This document shows, one piece after another, positions 52,773-64,000 of a DNA stretch of 64,000 bases. The notes beneath the pieces are model-generated. The model did no database searches. It saw only the letters and a program-made list of their open reading frames with translations, and was not told the DNA's origin. Every line of letters begins with the position of its first letter. Position 1 is the stretch's first letter. The position numbers and the translations under genes were made by a program. The DNA comes from Rhodocollybia butyracea (taxonomy: Eukaryota > Basidiomycota > Agaricomycetes > Agaricales > Omphalotaceae). The stretch spans positions 106,522 to 170,521 of the forward strand of contig JADNRY010000133.1 of NCBI GenBank assembly GCA_015501585.1, in the 5' to 3' direction.

Positions 52773-55700
52773 ATTGTTAGTCACCGAAGAGAGATTTCCT
52801 GAATGGCGAATCTGTTTTCGAGTGAAGACCTTCTGTAAAATTAGAATGGTTTTTATACTGTTTGAAATACGAATAGTTGCTGTATTACTTACACGGGCTG
52901 TAGCATTATTTCTTGGAAACATCTATGGAAAAGTCAAAAGTACTGTCAATCCCTCGAGTTCGTGAGGTACGGTTATTCATATTTTTCGAGCTTTCGGATG
53001 TGGCGTGGTAGATATTGCAGTTGGTATTGAAGCTAGGAACGGAACACGATAAATCAGAAGAACATCCAACTTACGTCGAGATTTATATATCATTGTTAGT
53101 GAGTTTCCTGTTGTTTCCTGCTGACTTCAGGGCCTACCTGGGCCTACTGAGAAGATCAAATCCATCCCTGTGGCATCTAAGGGATGTACATATAGTTTCG
53201 GTGTACCTTTATTGTAAGAACACATGAAACCATGCGGAGAAAGAGTCAGGGAGCAGGTGTTCATGAATCATTCTGAGCACAAAACGACGATAAGCACTAG
53301 ATTTGCAAGTATCTTGGAGGTCCATTGAGGGCAATGTGAGAGGGATATGGTATATATGGAAGATCATGGGCTGCAACTCGTGGAAGCTTGAATAATGTTG
53401 TTCTATACTTAACTGGTCGGAGGTTTGATAGTTGAAAATCAGGCCAAATCCAGTCTAATATTAGACTCGAGCCAGTCGATGAAGCTCGATCAAATATGCC
53501 AGCAAAACAGAGGAAGTGACGACTATGCAGCAGCTACTGGTTTGAGTCTAGTCGAATATCTTCCAGTTACAGATCATGTAATGCGGTAATGCGGTGGCTG
53601 TATCGATGGCAGAAAACAATTCGGCCTGGCAAAAGGCCCCATGCAAGGCACCAAAAACGAAAGTGAAGTATGTATAGATAAAACGGCTTTCCAGTTGAGT
53701 AGAGGACGCCAAGAGGCCTAATGAATGACAGAATCTGGAAGCTCACCAACAGGTTCTCTGTCCGCGGGAGCTGAATGGGGCAGATCGAGGAAAATCCGAA
53801 GATAGAAGAAGACTCATCTTGACAAGCGAGGGCGGAATTTAAACTCAAGGTAAAGTAATTGAGCTACACTGAAAGAAACGTAAAGGCTGTCGCAATTACG
53901 GAGTTGAAACACATACGCAACTCGAACAACCTTCAGCGAACCAAAAGATGTATATACTACGGACGAATCGATTTTGACCGCTAGACGAGTACCTTTTGTG
54001 TAGATCTTCACTCCGGCTTCTACTAATCAAAGTCTGCGAGGCTTGACCATAAGATCTGGGCGAGTGCTTCAGTAATTGATTGTGTTGTGGATCTACGAAA
54101 GACTTGAGTCTACCAACAGAATTGTACGTGCCAACAATTGACATTACTCAAGAGAGCTGAATGGCTATAGGATCCCTCGGTCATCAATCATCTCAGAGCC
54201 TTGGTCAGATTCGGGACTCGGGAGAGCTTTTGGACAAGTTTGTTGTTCCTTTAGTTTGATTTTTCACCAGTACGAGCCCCAGATACAACTTGCTAACGGA
54301 ATGAAATTGCCAAGCCACGTCGAGTAGATCTAGGCTTGTAACAGTTCAGAATAGTTTTGACGCGGACAAGGAGTTAGAAGCAAGGCGTCGTGGCAATAGG
54401 TGAAAGAGCCTGGTGGTGGCCCATGGGGAGGCAGTCATGAGATTATCCTAGTATAAGAGGAGCGATGATATTGACATGAGGACTATAGGGATTACGAGCC
54501 TTGCCAACTTCCTGCGCCTTTCTAAAACTTGTCTGCATTGCTCGAAGTGCATAGTGAGGCCTAGTGAGGCGTTGAAGACCGAGTCTTATCCCGAGTTTAG
54601 CAAGGGTGAGTACAAATTTCCAAAGACCTTCCTTTCTGCAGTGAATCCTTGCCGGAAAACTATAGGATTAGGATTTGAGGCGTCGGGCTCTAGAGACCTC
54701 GAACAGGATCATGCGTGATAGAAGAGAAAGCGAGTAGATCCTCAAGCTCAAGGCCTCACGTTACTACGAATGGTGGGTTTTTGCCGTGTAATTCAGTGGA
54801 AAATGTATCAAGACCTTGAGAGCTATTTGGACGACTATGATATTAGATAAGATTACACTGGGGTCACATGGTGCAGCTGAAGCGCTCACGAAACTCGCCC
54901 ATGCTTGATCATTGTATATATGGCCAGCTACTGGATCGAATCGAGGAACTGACGCGGACGGTCAAATTTTCAAATCTCAAAGTTTAGAACTACTGTGGAC
55001 TCGCAGGTGAACGTTTTTCAGTTTTACACGTTTTACTCCTTTGCTTCTTTGGCGTTTTCTTACACTTGGAACCAGGTTTGCTATCTGTTTTATGGCACGA
55101 ATTCTAGAGATACTCCACGACCACCCGACTGATCCATCCGAATCTCATATCTACGGCAAAAAACGAACTCTACATACTCTCATCATCGATCAGCTTTCCA
55201 ATCCTATTCCCAAGGGATCGTTGCTGACGCTCTCCTGGACTTACAATGTTTGCATTCTTTTCCCGTTCCGAACCTCATGCATTCATGCATGTGCCTAGTC
55301 CCGCTTCTGGAAAACCAGTCTACTTGGGTTTCCTACCTGTGCTAGGAGACGGTGGAGTGTAGAAGAAAGGGAACGTCGCCGCTCTATATCATATACTCTC
55401 CATATCGAATACGCCGCTTCCATAGGACGCGCTTCAGCTTCAACGTAACCTTCGGTCTCTGCATTTCTTACACGTCCCGGATCCCTCTCTGAATCTTCGC
55501 CACATAACTTCGCTTCCCCGTTGCTCCTGTAGTCTCTCACCAACGCACTTCTGTAATCTTAATCAGGGCTTAGTGCGTCGGGCTGAACGTTGAATCCTTG
55601 AGACTCCGCTGTGACCAACACACTTGGGTTTTCATTGGGGGTTGCCGATGAATCGCGAGACCAGAAGGTTCGTTCTCCTTCTTTGCATTTTTCACCACTT

Positions 55701-56472
55701 AGGTTAATCATTTGTATAGTTAGGGCGCGAAAAAGCATTCTAACTAAAGTCGACACCTTGCAGGAGTGTTGCAGGTCCCTCTCATAGTCCCAAGTGCTCG
55801 AACGACCGGTCAGGAGGTAAGTACACTTGGTACATGTATCACTGAAAAATATCAGCAGCCAATATCGTTCTTTCGATGTTGAAAGTGTGTCGTCAAGATC
55901 GTTGAAACTCGGAATAGGGTGACTAATACCGTCGCTCTCCGTTCGATAACCCCACCGCCACCAGAATAGAGCATAGACACTTCTATGTTCTTCGAGGTTT
56001 TATTTTTTGTCTACTCCCTTCACGATGATATCTCCACCGCTACAACTTCGCCCAGCCTTCGGTTTATATTACATGGCAGTAATAATTTCCTCCTCTTTCG
56101 TCGGTGAACCTTACACTTTTGGCAAAGTTGGCTCGAACGTTCGAACTTATAGATTTATAGATAACTCTAGTACGAGTTCTGGATTCCTTTTTTTTCGGTA
56201 TGTAGCTATCTCGAAATGATTTTGCTACGTATCATATCCGAAGCAACGCAAGTGGTTTATAAGGACCAAAATCAGTGGTTGGCTCGCCGCCAAATTTAGG
56301 CTGTAAGAAGATCGGGGCCTGCCTACCACAGGTCCTATGATCTTCGTTGCATAACTTGCAGCTCATGCGGCCCCAACTGAAATACAAGCAGGATTGCTTA
56401 CTACCAGCTCGCAAATGCAATCGTGCAAATTTTAGGATGTACATACATAGATATAGTCCATGATGAGCATCA
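52773..56472. other. Long stretch without a confident gene
   Basis: Minus-strand frames at 54144..53814 (MSIVGTYNSVGRLKSF..., then VKIYTKGTRLAVKIDSS in another frame) look weakly protein-like and might be a decayed small gene. The remaining open frames are short and lack domains. Confidence 0.35.
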
Positions 56473-57013
56473 TCAACACCTTACCCACTTCAACTCCCCT
56501 GTGACACTTTCGTCGATGAATGTCATCTTTCTCATATCGTCAATGAACTCCTGGTTTTCCGCCATGGCAATCGACTCCTCGTCGCGGTTGTGAGATATGA
56601 ATACCAAAACTTGCGAATCATTTGGATCTGCCTTGTTCAAGCTTACATACAAAAAGTCTGGATTGCGGTAACAGTGTCTATAAAAACGGAAAAAAATCAT
56701 GAGAGAACCATTCGGTGGCGAAAGAACCAAATGCTCACTCGGCGCCGTCGCGGTATTTGTGTCCGTAAGACTTGAACCAAGGCATCTGGATCTCTGTCAG
56801 CCAGATATCCGTCACACCTGTCGCCGCTCCTGGGTAAATCTTGCAGATATCGTCAAACGGGATTGTCCAGCCTAACAAATAATGTGGAGTTCGATGTTTG
56901 CATGGTGCGATGATTGTGCCCCTTCTTTGAAGTCGCTGTCCTTTCGGAAGGACTTTGATATGAGGGCACGCGCTGTGGGTGAAGGTTAGCTTAGGCGGGA
57001 TGTAGGATACCAA
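56473..57013 (-). CDS. Small uncharacterised protein, partial model
   Basis: Two exons join well. The upstream one carries GWTIPFDDICKIYPG, GVTDIWLTEIQMPWFKSYG and KYRDGA. A GTGAGC...TATAG intron (about 56679..56738) leads into HCYRNPDFLYVSLNKADPND, QVLVFISHNRDEESIAMAEN and FIDDMRKMTFIDES. A donor after ELKW near 56488 suggests a further 3' exon. The acceptor CACCCACAG at about 56980 suggests an earlier 5' exon (FVHVSACPHIKVLPKG). No known domain recognised. Confidence 0.4.
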
Positions 57014-57950
57014 CAGGATGCCAACTTTAACTTTTCACCTGACATGGACGAAAGATTGAAGAATTACTATTTATTAGTAGTTCAACCAGTTACGTGACAT
57101 CGTATTCCGTTTATGGATGTTTTCTGTTGTTGTTTTTTGTGGGTTAGAAACCTGTTTCTTCGCTTGCCAAACTGTTTATCATAGAGTCCAGGCCCCCGGA
57201 AGCTACGCCTGGGAGCGTAAATGGTTTATAAGGACCAACGTTGGTACTTTCCTGGCGACCAAATTTAGACAATTGGACCTTTGAAGATCAGTAACGCTTG
57301 AATGGAGCTATCATCGCCTTCATTGCCTCGATGGTGACACCGCGATAGATATGCCCCTGATACTCATTCTTGTGTTTAGGTTCAAGGCATCTGATAGGTA
57401 TGTGTTGTTATTTTGTCTTGAATACTCACTTACATGTCTTTGAACGTAACTCATCAGGTATCCTTACTCATATCGAAAAAAATGGAAAGACGAAGGTTTT
57501 ATGATCGATCATTTATGGGACAGATTGTGATTGGCCAAAGACTGGCGGTCTTCACTTGAACACGACAATGGATGGCTGTCGGACAGAGGACTGCAAGAGG
57601 CGAAGTACCTTTCGAGTCCGTCTAATTTTGGAAAGATGTTATTTCTAGCCACTCTATTAATTGTGCTATACCGATGGAAGTTCAGAGTTCCGACCGGAAG
57701 GCGGGTGGGGAGAATTCACTACTAACTATGAGGGCTCAAAGCATGGTGACAGTCATCCAGGGGTAGTAATAATCTCTTCAATCTTAGAACTTCCAAGGTT
57801 AGTTCCTGGAATCATTTGTTAGCTTCAACTTCGTGAAAGGCAACTCACAGTATATTCTGCCTTGCGCTCACCACGTCACATTTACACGAAGGATAATTCA
57901 AAGACGTAGAAGATTAGGTAGCATTCCGACTGATAAATGGTTATGCCTCC
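57014..57950. other. Intergenic, no supported gene
   Basis: GTTTATAAGGACCAA...GCGACCAAATTTA near 57219..57272 resembles 56247..56300, a short direct duplication. No coding region is supported. Confidence 0.4.
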
Positions 57951-58165
57951 TGTTGTGGATTAAGTGATCTGGTTACACTTGTGCACTCGGTTGTTAGACC
58001 TTTAGTACAATTGTCTGGGTCTCCCCCCAGGACTTCTACAGTATTTATACTACTTACAATACCTTCTAGAATATTCTACATAGTACTGGTAAGTAGGCTG
58101 AGTAAGTAATGAGTAATACTAACAAAAGTACTAGAACATTCCAGTACAGACTCAAATCTACAACA
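57951..58165 (-). repeat. LTR of the gag-only element (left)
   Basis: 215 bp, no differences seen from the right LTR. Confidence 0.92.
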
Positions 58166-58318
58166 CTCCCCCATGAGTCTGTACCTATCCAAGTATAGGA
58201 TAATAAGATTTACAAGCTCCCTAGAATTAATTGCTGGAGATGGGGCCAATTGCCCTCACAGACCATGCACATTTCCATCTGTATCTCCCTGAGATTTTCA
58301 TTCCAGCTCGGTGCAATT

Positions 58319-59134
58319 CTAGAATGCATAGCCACTATCAATGGCAACATGTGCTGTGTCGCCCTTCCGACCCTCGGGACAATCTCTAACAATGTGTCCC
58401 CGCCTGTGGCATTTATAGCATGTGACCTTTGGAGATTTCCAAACTTTCGGAGCTTTTGCCACTAAGGCAGTTTCATCCGGCGGAGCACCACCGCGCCGCC
58501 CCTCTTCATCCAGCAAGGCACCGGTAACATCTGCGACTGTTAGTTCAGCAGACGATGCTGAGAGTGTGGCTGCAACATTGCCCCACTCCGATGAGAGGTT
58601 GAATATCAAAACATCGACCTCATCTTGTTGAGTTACCTTGACCCCAATAGCACGGAGTGCCGTTGCCAATCGACTGATGCCCGAAATATAATTCTGAATT
58701 GGTTTGACTGTATCATGGTCAAAGCCATAGAATTCCCGTTTCAATGAGATCCGGTTGGCGCGAGAATTCTTTTCATATAATTCGGCAAGTGCAGACCATG
58801 CGGCAATGCCATCGGCACAGTCCTGAATGTGTTGGTATTGGCTGGGATCAATAGTGAGACCAATAACGGTCAGAATTTCTTCTGACTCCTTGGCCTTGGA
58901 TTCATCTGCTTTGGCCTGGGCCCGGGTCGTTCGTGTAGCGGCCTGGCTCTCTGTCTCCATCAATTCCTTTTTCTGATCAATCCATGCCGCGATTGGGGCC
59001 CACCGCCCGGCTCGGCGCAGAACCATAGTGATGGCAAACTTCCAATCACGGTAGTTCTTGCCATTCAGTTTCGGCACAGATAAGAGAAGTGAGTTGATGT
59101 TGGTAGAATGGGATGGTGATGTAATTTCGGACAT
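58319..59134 (-). CDS. Copia-type gag with CCHC knuckle
   Basis: 271 residues from MSEITSPSHSTNIN; the frame is also open back to 59164. The N-terminal LNGKNYRDWKFAI and the following helical region (WSALAELYEK, LKREFYGFD, ISRLATALRAIG, LIFNLSSEW) match the Copia gag capsid-like domain. A zinc knuckle CYKCHRRGHIVRDC sits near the C-terminus. The frame is intact. It is expected to form or join cytoplasmic particles and package the element's RNA, using RT and integrase supplied in trans. Confidence 0.88.
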   Translation of the reverse strand: MSEITSPSHSTNINSLLLSVPKLNGKNYRDWKFAITMVLRRAGRWAPIAAWIDQKKELMETESQAATRTTRAQAKADESKAKESEEILTVIGLTIDPSQYQHIQDCADGIAAWSALAELYEKNSRANRISLKREFYGFDHDTVKPIQNYISGISRLATALRAIGVKVTQQDEVDVLIFNLSSEWGNVAATLSASSAELTVADVTGALLDEEGRRGGAPPDETALVAKAPKVWKSPKVTCYKCHRRGHIVRDCPEGRKGDTAHVAIDSGYAF

Positions 59135-59198
59135 GATGATAGGGTAAGCGAGTAAGCGAGACAAGCAGATCCAAGTTAGTGCACCAAGTAGACAATTG

Positions 59199-59413
59199 TG
59201 TTGTGGATTAAGTGATCTGGTTACACTTGTGCACTCGGTTGTTAGACCTTTAGTACAATTGTCTGGGTCTCCCCCCAGGACTTCTACAGTATTTATACTA
59301 CTTACAATACCTTCTAGAATATTCTACATAGTACTGGTAAGTAGGCTGAGTAAGTAATGAGTAATACTAACAAAAGTACTAGAACATTCCAGTACAGACT
59401 CAAATCTACAACA
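59199..59413 (-). repeat. LTR of the gag-only element (right)
   Basis: 215 bp, no differences seen from the left LTR. Confidence 0.92.
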
Positions 59414-59418
59414 CCTCC

Positions 59419-59944
59419 TGAGGTAGAAATGGTCACCTCCAAACGACACTCAGAGCGGAGCCATGTAATCGAGACGTGAAAAAAAGTCATTCAATCCATG
59501 CTGGAACGCTCTCCGAAAATCTGGCGGCGATTTTCGAGACCCCTTTCAACTTCCGTTGTTGAGGTTTCTGCCTATGGCTGTTCCGTATCACATCCCCAGC
59601 ATTTCCAGATCGACCATCTTAATTTGGTCGGAGCGCTGCTTGGACTCAACTGTGTTTCCAACCTTTCAACTTCAATCGTCCTGTGATTGTAGATCCGACC
59701 GAATTATTGGCTATTATTGGTGTGTGTATGTGTATTTGATTGATAAAGGGGAGGAAAATCCTGATTACAAAGGTGTCCACGTCTTGATAATCTAACCGAG
59801 GAGACCACCGAGGAAACCACGAGAAAACGTCTAACCGTGGCGCTTGATTATTGGAAGGTAGAGTACGAGGTACAGCTTGAGACAAATGAGTACATCTATG
59901 TTTGGATAAGGGACAGAATAATGTTACTGAGGTCGAAGACACGT
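59419..59944. other. Intergenic, 3' flank of the thioesterase gene
   Basis: No supported gene between the gag-only element and the stop codon at 59945. Confidence 0.5.
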
Positions 59945-61541
59945 CTAGCACAGTTCTCGGACGCCATCCATTCCCCCAACCAATTTACTACAGACTGCTA
60001 ACCTTTCTTTCCTCTTTTCATCAACGATCCCACCAACTCCAAGAGCCCGCTCCCACCAGGGTATCGCATCATCACCTGCAGCTTGTACCTCTCGCCACTG
60101 ACCCTTATAGAACTCCTTCAGCTTCCTCGTACTACCGCCCAAGGCCTTCGAGAACAACGGCTGAGATTCAGCCGTCCACGTCGCAGGTGGATTGGTAGAC
60201 GAATATCCCTCCTCACTTGTACCAGTATCTGAACCCGAAAGTTCCCAAGGATGAACTGATACGCCGTTCGTGGCCAACAGCACAGCCGGAGGAACAGTGA
60301 TTCTACCAAGTTTGAAGCAAACGCGGGAGACACAGACTGTGTGTAGAATCAAGCCTTCCTCGTTATCGGCACCAAGGTCGGATGCTAACCGCGACGCCAC
60401 GGCTGCGTCAAAGTTTCGAAGCTGTTCGGCAGTAGCGGTAGAAGGAACATTCTCGTAGGCAAACTTAGGTGTCGTATCAGCCTCAGTCGAACTCGAAACA
60501 GATTCCGAGGTGCCATTGATGGGAGCATGTTCGAATAGTGTTGTTACAGCTGGTGTAACGTTCTTGGAGGTCGTAGTGGCGTTTGGAGGAGATTTTATTG
60601 AACTATTGCTTTTCGAAGTTTTGCCTTTGGTCACAAATCGGCCGACGACGTACATCTAGATGAAAGTCGTTAAAAACATAAGATAATTGTGAACAGCATA
60701 GAGAGTACTCACCCATTTCTCATCCCAAGCTCCTATGTTGAGCCGTAACTCATACTTCGCGAACACTGGCAACTCTCGAACAAAGTGAAAATGTGTAGCT
60801 GTACCATGTGGTCAGGCCGTAGGTTCCGGTGATTATTGGATTCCGACTCACCAGCGAGCGGAATAACGCCTCCGACACGTAGGAATTGAGGAAAGAGCTC
60901 CATAGCGGCTTTCATACGGGCGCAGTCAAGAACCTACGTGAACGCTCGTCAGCAAGTGTCGTGTTTGTTTTGGATAGGAATAAATGTGGCTAACAGACCT
61001 TGGGGTAGGATGAGTTGCTCATATGCATATTAAAATCGCTTTCGTCCAAGCCTTCATGAAAGGAATGTTAGCGTTGAATCCCAACGTCTGGGAGAAAGTT
61101 AAGCGCTAAGTACTCACTAACCCAGGTTTTGTACCGCGTTTGTAGCTCAAAAGGGTGAGCACCAACAGGCGTTATGGATGTCAGCCATTTCTCCATCCTG
61201 ATTTCCATTCCTTCTTTCTTTGCCTTTCCCGTTCTACCAATCAAAGCTAGAGAAGACTGTGTCCGTGCCACCAAGTATTGCAGCCGAATTTTGGTTACAG
61301 GCCAGAATACTCGCCAATGCCATCCTCCAGGTATAGCTCGAAGGTTTAATATGAAAATAACAAAGAGAAGAGCCTTCAGAACTAGTTGAAAAGACTGAGA
61401 TATACGAGAGGACCGGGGTAGCTGTGTACGAAGGATCCTCAATGCTTTAGTAGCGGATATGAAGGCAGAACTGGACAGAAGCGTAGCGATTTCATTCTGA
61501 ATTCGCGTTTGGAGTTTCGTGTTGGTGACTGGCGCTGCCAT
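59945..61541 (-). CDS. THEM6-like thioesterase (hotdog/4HBT fold)
   Basis: Five exons (61118..61541, 60999..61051, 60852..60933, 60713..60798, 59945..60655), all GT-AG introns of 53-66 bp, sum to 1356 nt or 451 residues. An N-terminal membrane segment (LVLKALLFVIFILNL) is followed by the hotdog core: YKTWVSLDESDFNMHMSNSSYPKVLD, ARMKAAMELFPQF, THFHFVRELPVFAKYELR, IGAWDEKWMYVVGRFVTK, and after a Ser/Thr-rich insert, LHTVCVSRVCFKLGRITVPPAVLLA. This order fits the THEM6-type acyl-thioesterase-like family, probably anchored at an internal membrane; the substrate is unknown. Start at MAAPVTNTKL; an upstream in-frame Met (61598) is less likely because the segment MSARCFSFVERDIQC is not family-like. 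Confidence 0.85.
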
Positions 61542-63839
61542 ACATGTAACAGTACACTGTATGTCGCGTTCAACGAAAGAAAAACAGCGTGCGCTCACGT
61601 GAGTAAGCGCCTACGTCGGTTCCGAGTATTCACATAGCCGACAGTAGCCGACGCAACCACACTGGCCACTATATTCTGTCACCGACTACATCGCCGACGG
61701 CAACCACGCTTGCAATCTCGCCAACCTCGCCATTTCCTAGATTTCTTAGCTGCTAGTAATGTAAGTTCCGCAGCCCGAGTTGTGGCCGGTTGTAGGACTC
61801 AGCACTTCCGACATTGTCGGGCCCGTATCTCACACCTATTGAAAAGACAACGAGTCCGTAGGACGAAAATCAGTGCGAAAAACAGATGATTGCTCTCACC
61901 TCCAGCAGGAACTCAACTTGATGGTCGTGTGCAATTTACAGATCCCAATTATCATTTCTGCAATTCGACACCAAAAAGGCTAATTAGAGGCTAATCCACA
62001 TGCACATGCACATCCAGCCAGTCTGCCTAAAGATAGCAGAGCAGTTCCAGTCCGACTCAAAATAGCAGAGCAGTCTTGCTAAAAATAACAGAGCAGAAAC
62101 GAACTGTCACCGTCAAGTCACCGTCGTGTATCGCAGCTTCTAGAGCATCAAGAATACCTCAACGTTCAACGTGCAACGTGCACCGAAGCTCTAAGGACAA
62201 ACGGGTCGCACGGGTAAATTTAACACCTTAGGGCGGGTATGGGTAAGAGCGGGTTTCCGCGGCATTCAACACTTAGACCATTTCTTCCTTCCTTCCTTCT
62301 GCCACTGACAAACCAAGCCCAGCGTTGGTGTGCTTGTCAGATAATCAGAACAGCGGCCCTCGGCAATCCTTACGTTCAAGATGCAAGTCGTCTCAACTTC
62401 GCACTCCCCCTCTCGATGTTTGGTACTCGCCAGAAAAGCGAGGGCAGGATAACGTTTCTTTGCAAAAAAAAGTTTTCACTATAGAATTGTACCTCTTGAG
62501 ACGCTTTCACTTGAATACCCGATTTTGAATTTTCACGGTGGCATCAACTTTCAAGAGTTTAGTTCAAAAATCAAACACAAGCCAAGCTGGCGACAGAGAA
62601 AGGGCAACAGACAGTGATGCAAGGAACAACCCAGAATTCGTAGTGACTCTCAACGAATTCCTTCGGTTAGTAGACCTTCGATGTCTTCAAGAAAACTTTT
62701 ATCCTACAACGTTTTGAGAGTAATATTAGTGGGCGTCGTGGAGCGACGGGTTCGGAAAGGAATTTTTTCTTTCCATTGCGCTCTAGGTATTTATAGTGTC
62801 GCAGGAGGAATGCTAGGTTCGGAAGGAAAACTTTCCTTTCCATGCGGGATATTGAGAAACCCCGATTTTTGTAGAAACCCAGGATTTCTCCGACAATCTG
62901 GAAAAGTCATTGGGGTTTCTGGGAGTTGGCCGTTGGCCGACCGTGGGCGCTTGGCTCACACCACCTCCGGTTGTATATCCTCGAACCTTCACTCTGGCAC
63001 TTCGGCCTAGCTTTGCCCTCATCGCAACTAAAGTCTAGTGACGAACCAGCGGACAAGTTGCTATCCTTCCCCTGTCTTTCCAATGTTAATTTTTTGGCAA
63101 GTGTTCCGCAGAGCTTTGGGAAGTATATGGACTATTGGCTCTAGCTCCAGCTTGACCTGTTTGTATCTCCTAACTCGGGAATTTCTTGTCCCAAAAAACT
63201 TGATGCCGTCAAGTTCAGCCCACTGTATTCTGAATCATATTTTCTAAATATATGCCCCCTAGATCCAGAAAATCGTTTCTCTCTTACGCCCCCAAGATTC
63301 AAAAGCATGCAAGCAGCTGTTAGCCGAACGACAGTGTCCCCCACATCAGTGATCTTCAACCTATCACCCAGACTATGGAAGATTCGCTGGGCAGTTCTGT
63401 GGCTATTAACGACCGTTAGCGGTCAGAATACTGAAGGACTATCATTTTCCTAAGGTACGTACTCTTCGAGAACTCATGTCTCTTTGTCTATAAACAACCA
63501 TACCTGGACGGTACCATAGAATAGTAGGTAAGTACATACCAATCCCGAAAGGACGTTTAGATAATCATATGAACGCATAAACGAAATACTGCACGAATAC
63601 TATCTACCTCATGTGAATAGGTGTCGATTTAATATTTTTTTGCTGTGTCTCATATTACCCCAAGATTGCCCTGGTAGGTAGGCCCGACTTGAGACCCGAT
63701 TGATTGTCGTCGTTGAGTAGTACTATACTACTAATATTTCCTTTTATTAAATCTCACTTTAATAATAAACTGCTCTCCGCGCTCGCACACTTCACTTCGC
63801 TGCCTGGTATTACTGATCCGGTCCCCGGCCACAACTGTC
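61542..63839. other. Intergenic, no supported gene
   Basis: Short repeats ATAGCAGAGCAG (62033..62095) and a TTCC microsatellite (about 62284..62300). Open frames lack domains or splice support. Confidence 0.45.
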
Positions 63840-63855
63840 ATGGGCTCCTCCATAA
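63840..63855 (+). CDS. Possible first exon of a gene continuing past the window
   Basis: ATGGGCTCCTCCATAA is followed at once by GTAAGTAG, a strong donor, and about 100 nt later by a CACAG acceptor (63983). The encoded MGSSI start would be a candidate for N-myristoylation. Too short to identify. Confidence 0.25.
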
Positions 63856-64000
63856 GTAAGTAGAGTTTCCGCAAAAGTCGGGATTTCTCGATTGTTCAAT
63901 CCCGGACGCATGTCAATAATAATTGCACCAAAAATCTAGTTTTTACCCTTTTTTACAACTGTTTTGTGTAAGCGAAGTCACAGCTGGTCACACTCAAGCT

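Larger units (their letters stand above)
57951..59413 (-). mobile_element. Gag-only LTR element (TR-GAG-like), identical LTRs
   Basis: 1463 bp with two identical 215-bp LTRs (57951..58165 and 59199..59413; TGTTGTGG...CAACA) and perfect CCTCC duplicates (57946..57950 and 59414..59418). The interior is about 1 kb and encodes only a Copia-type gag. The polypurine tract CTCCCCCATG abuts the left LTR. It has no protease, integrase or RT, so it must rely on another element. Confidence 0.92.

Noticed and set aside
53567..54144. Possible small gene on the minus strand (MSIVGTYNSVG...)
   Set aside because: Protein-like pieces lie in different frames and I could not find splice sites that join them; kept only as a note.
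63840..63855. Calling an ARF/ARL-type GTPase from MGSSI at the window edge
   Set aside because: Five codons and a donor site are not enough to name a family; listed only as a possible first exon.

Overview
This is eukaryotic nuclear DNA, almost certainly from an Agaricomycete (mushroom-forming basidiomycete). Spliceable genes carry GT-AG introns of about 50-65 bp. The host genes are a class I hydrophobin, a Lcb3-type sphingoid-base phosphatase, a Ras-like GTPase, a tandem F-box family, a NACHT/NLR fragment, a seven-helix membrane protein of a type expanded in Agaricomycetes, and a THEM6-like thioesterase. Between and inside them lies an unusually dense, nested set of transposable elements. 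No bacterial or organellar features were seen.

Layout. 0-1.4 kb: NACHT-NLR pseudogene split by a 377-bp foldback element. 2.6-8.7 kb: first array of tRNA-Asp-like tandem units, one of which holds a decayed Copia element (3293-8387). 9.5-11.1 kb: seven-helix membrane gene with a 128-bp MITE in its first intron. 12.3-13.5 kb: second tRNA-Asp-like array. 14.0-17.0 kb: sphingoid-base-phosphate phosphatase, whose 3' UTR is duplicated at 8.8-9.1 kb. 18.5-26.8 kb: third tRNA-Asp-like array, split by a full-length, two-ORF LINE (18693-24864). 27.1-32.8 kb: three tandem F-box/LRR paralogues, each with an upstream hairpin; only the third lacks an early lesion.

35.6-48.6 kb: an Agaricomycete-specific gene family member, possibly joined to a Ras GTPase, is interrupted by a 10.2-kb CACTA-like element (36387-46552). 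That element contains a hAT-like element and an internally deleted Copia element with 99% identical LTRs. The Copia element in turn contains a solo LTR. 49.2-51.1 kb: a conserved-looking gene I do not recognise. 52.4-52.8 kb: hydrophobin. 58.0-59.4 kb: a gag-only LTR element with identical LTRs. 59.9-61.5 kb: thioesterase.

The strongest observations are these. A Copia element and a LINE sit in the same short D-arm stretch of two tRNA-Asp-like units. The LINE encodes endonuclease, then RNase H, then reverse transcriptase in that order. The Ras-like gene is best explained by a 2-nt microexon. Several nested insertions have exact target-site duplications whose removal rejoins the interrupted reading frame. 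All assignments are by eye from sequence and remembered family motifs; no database search was possible.
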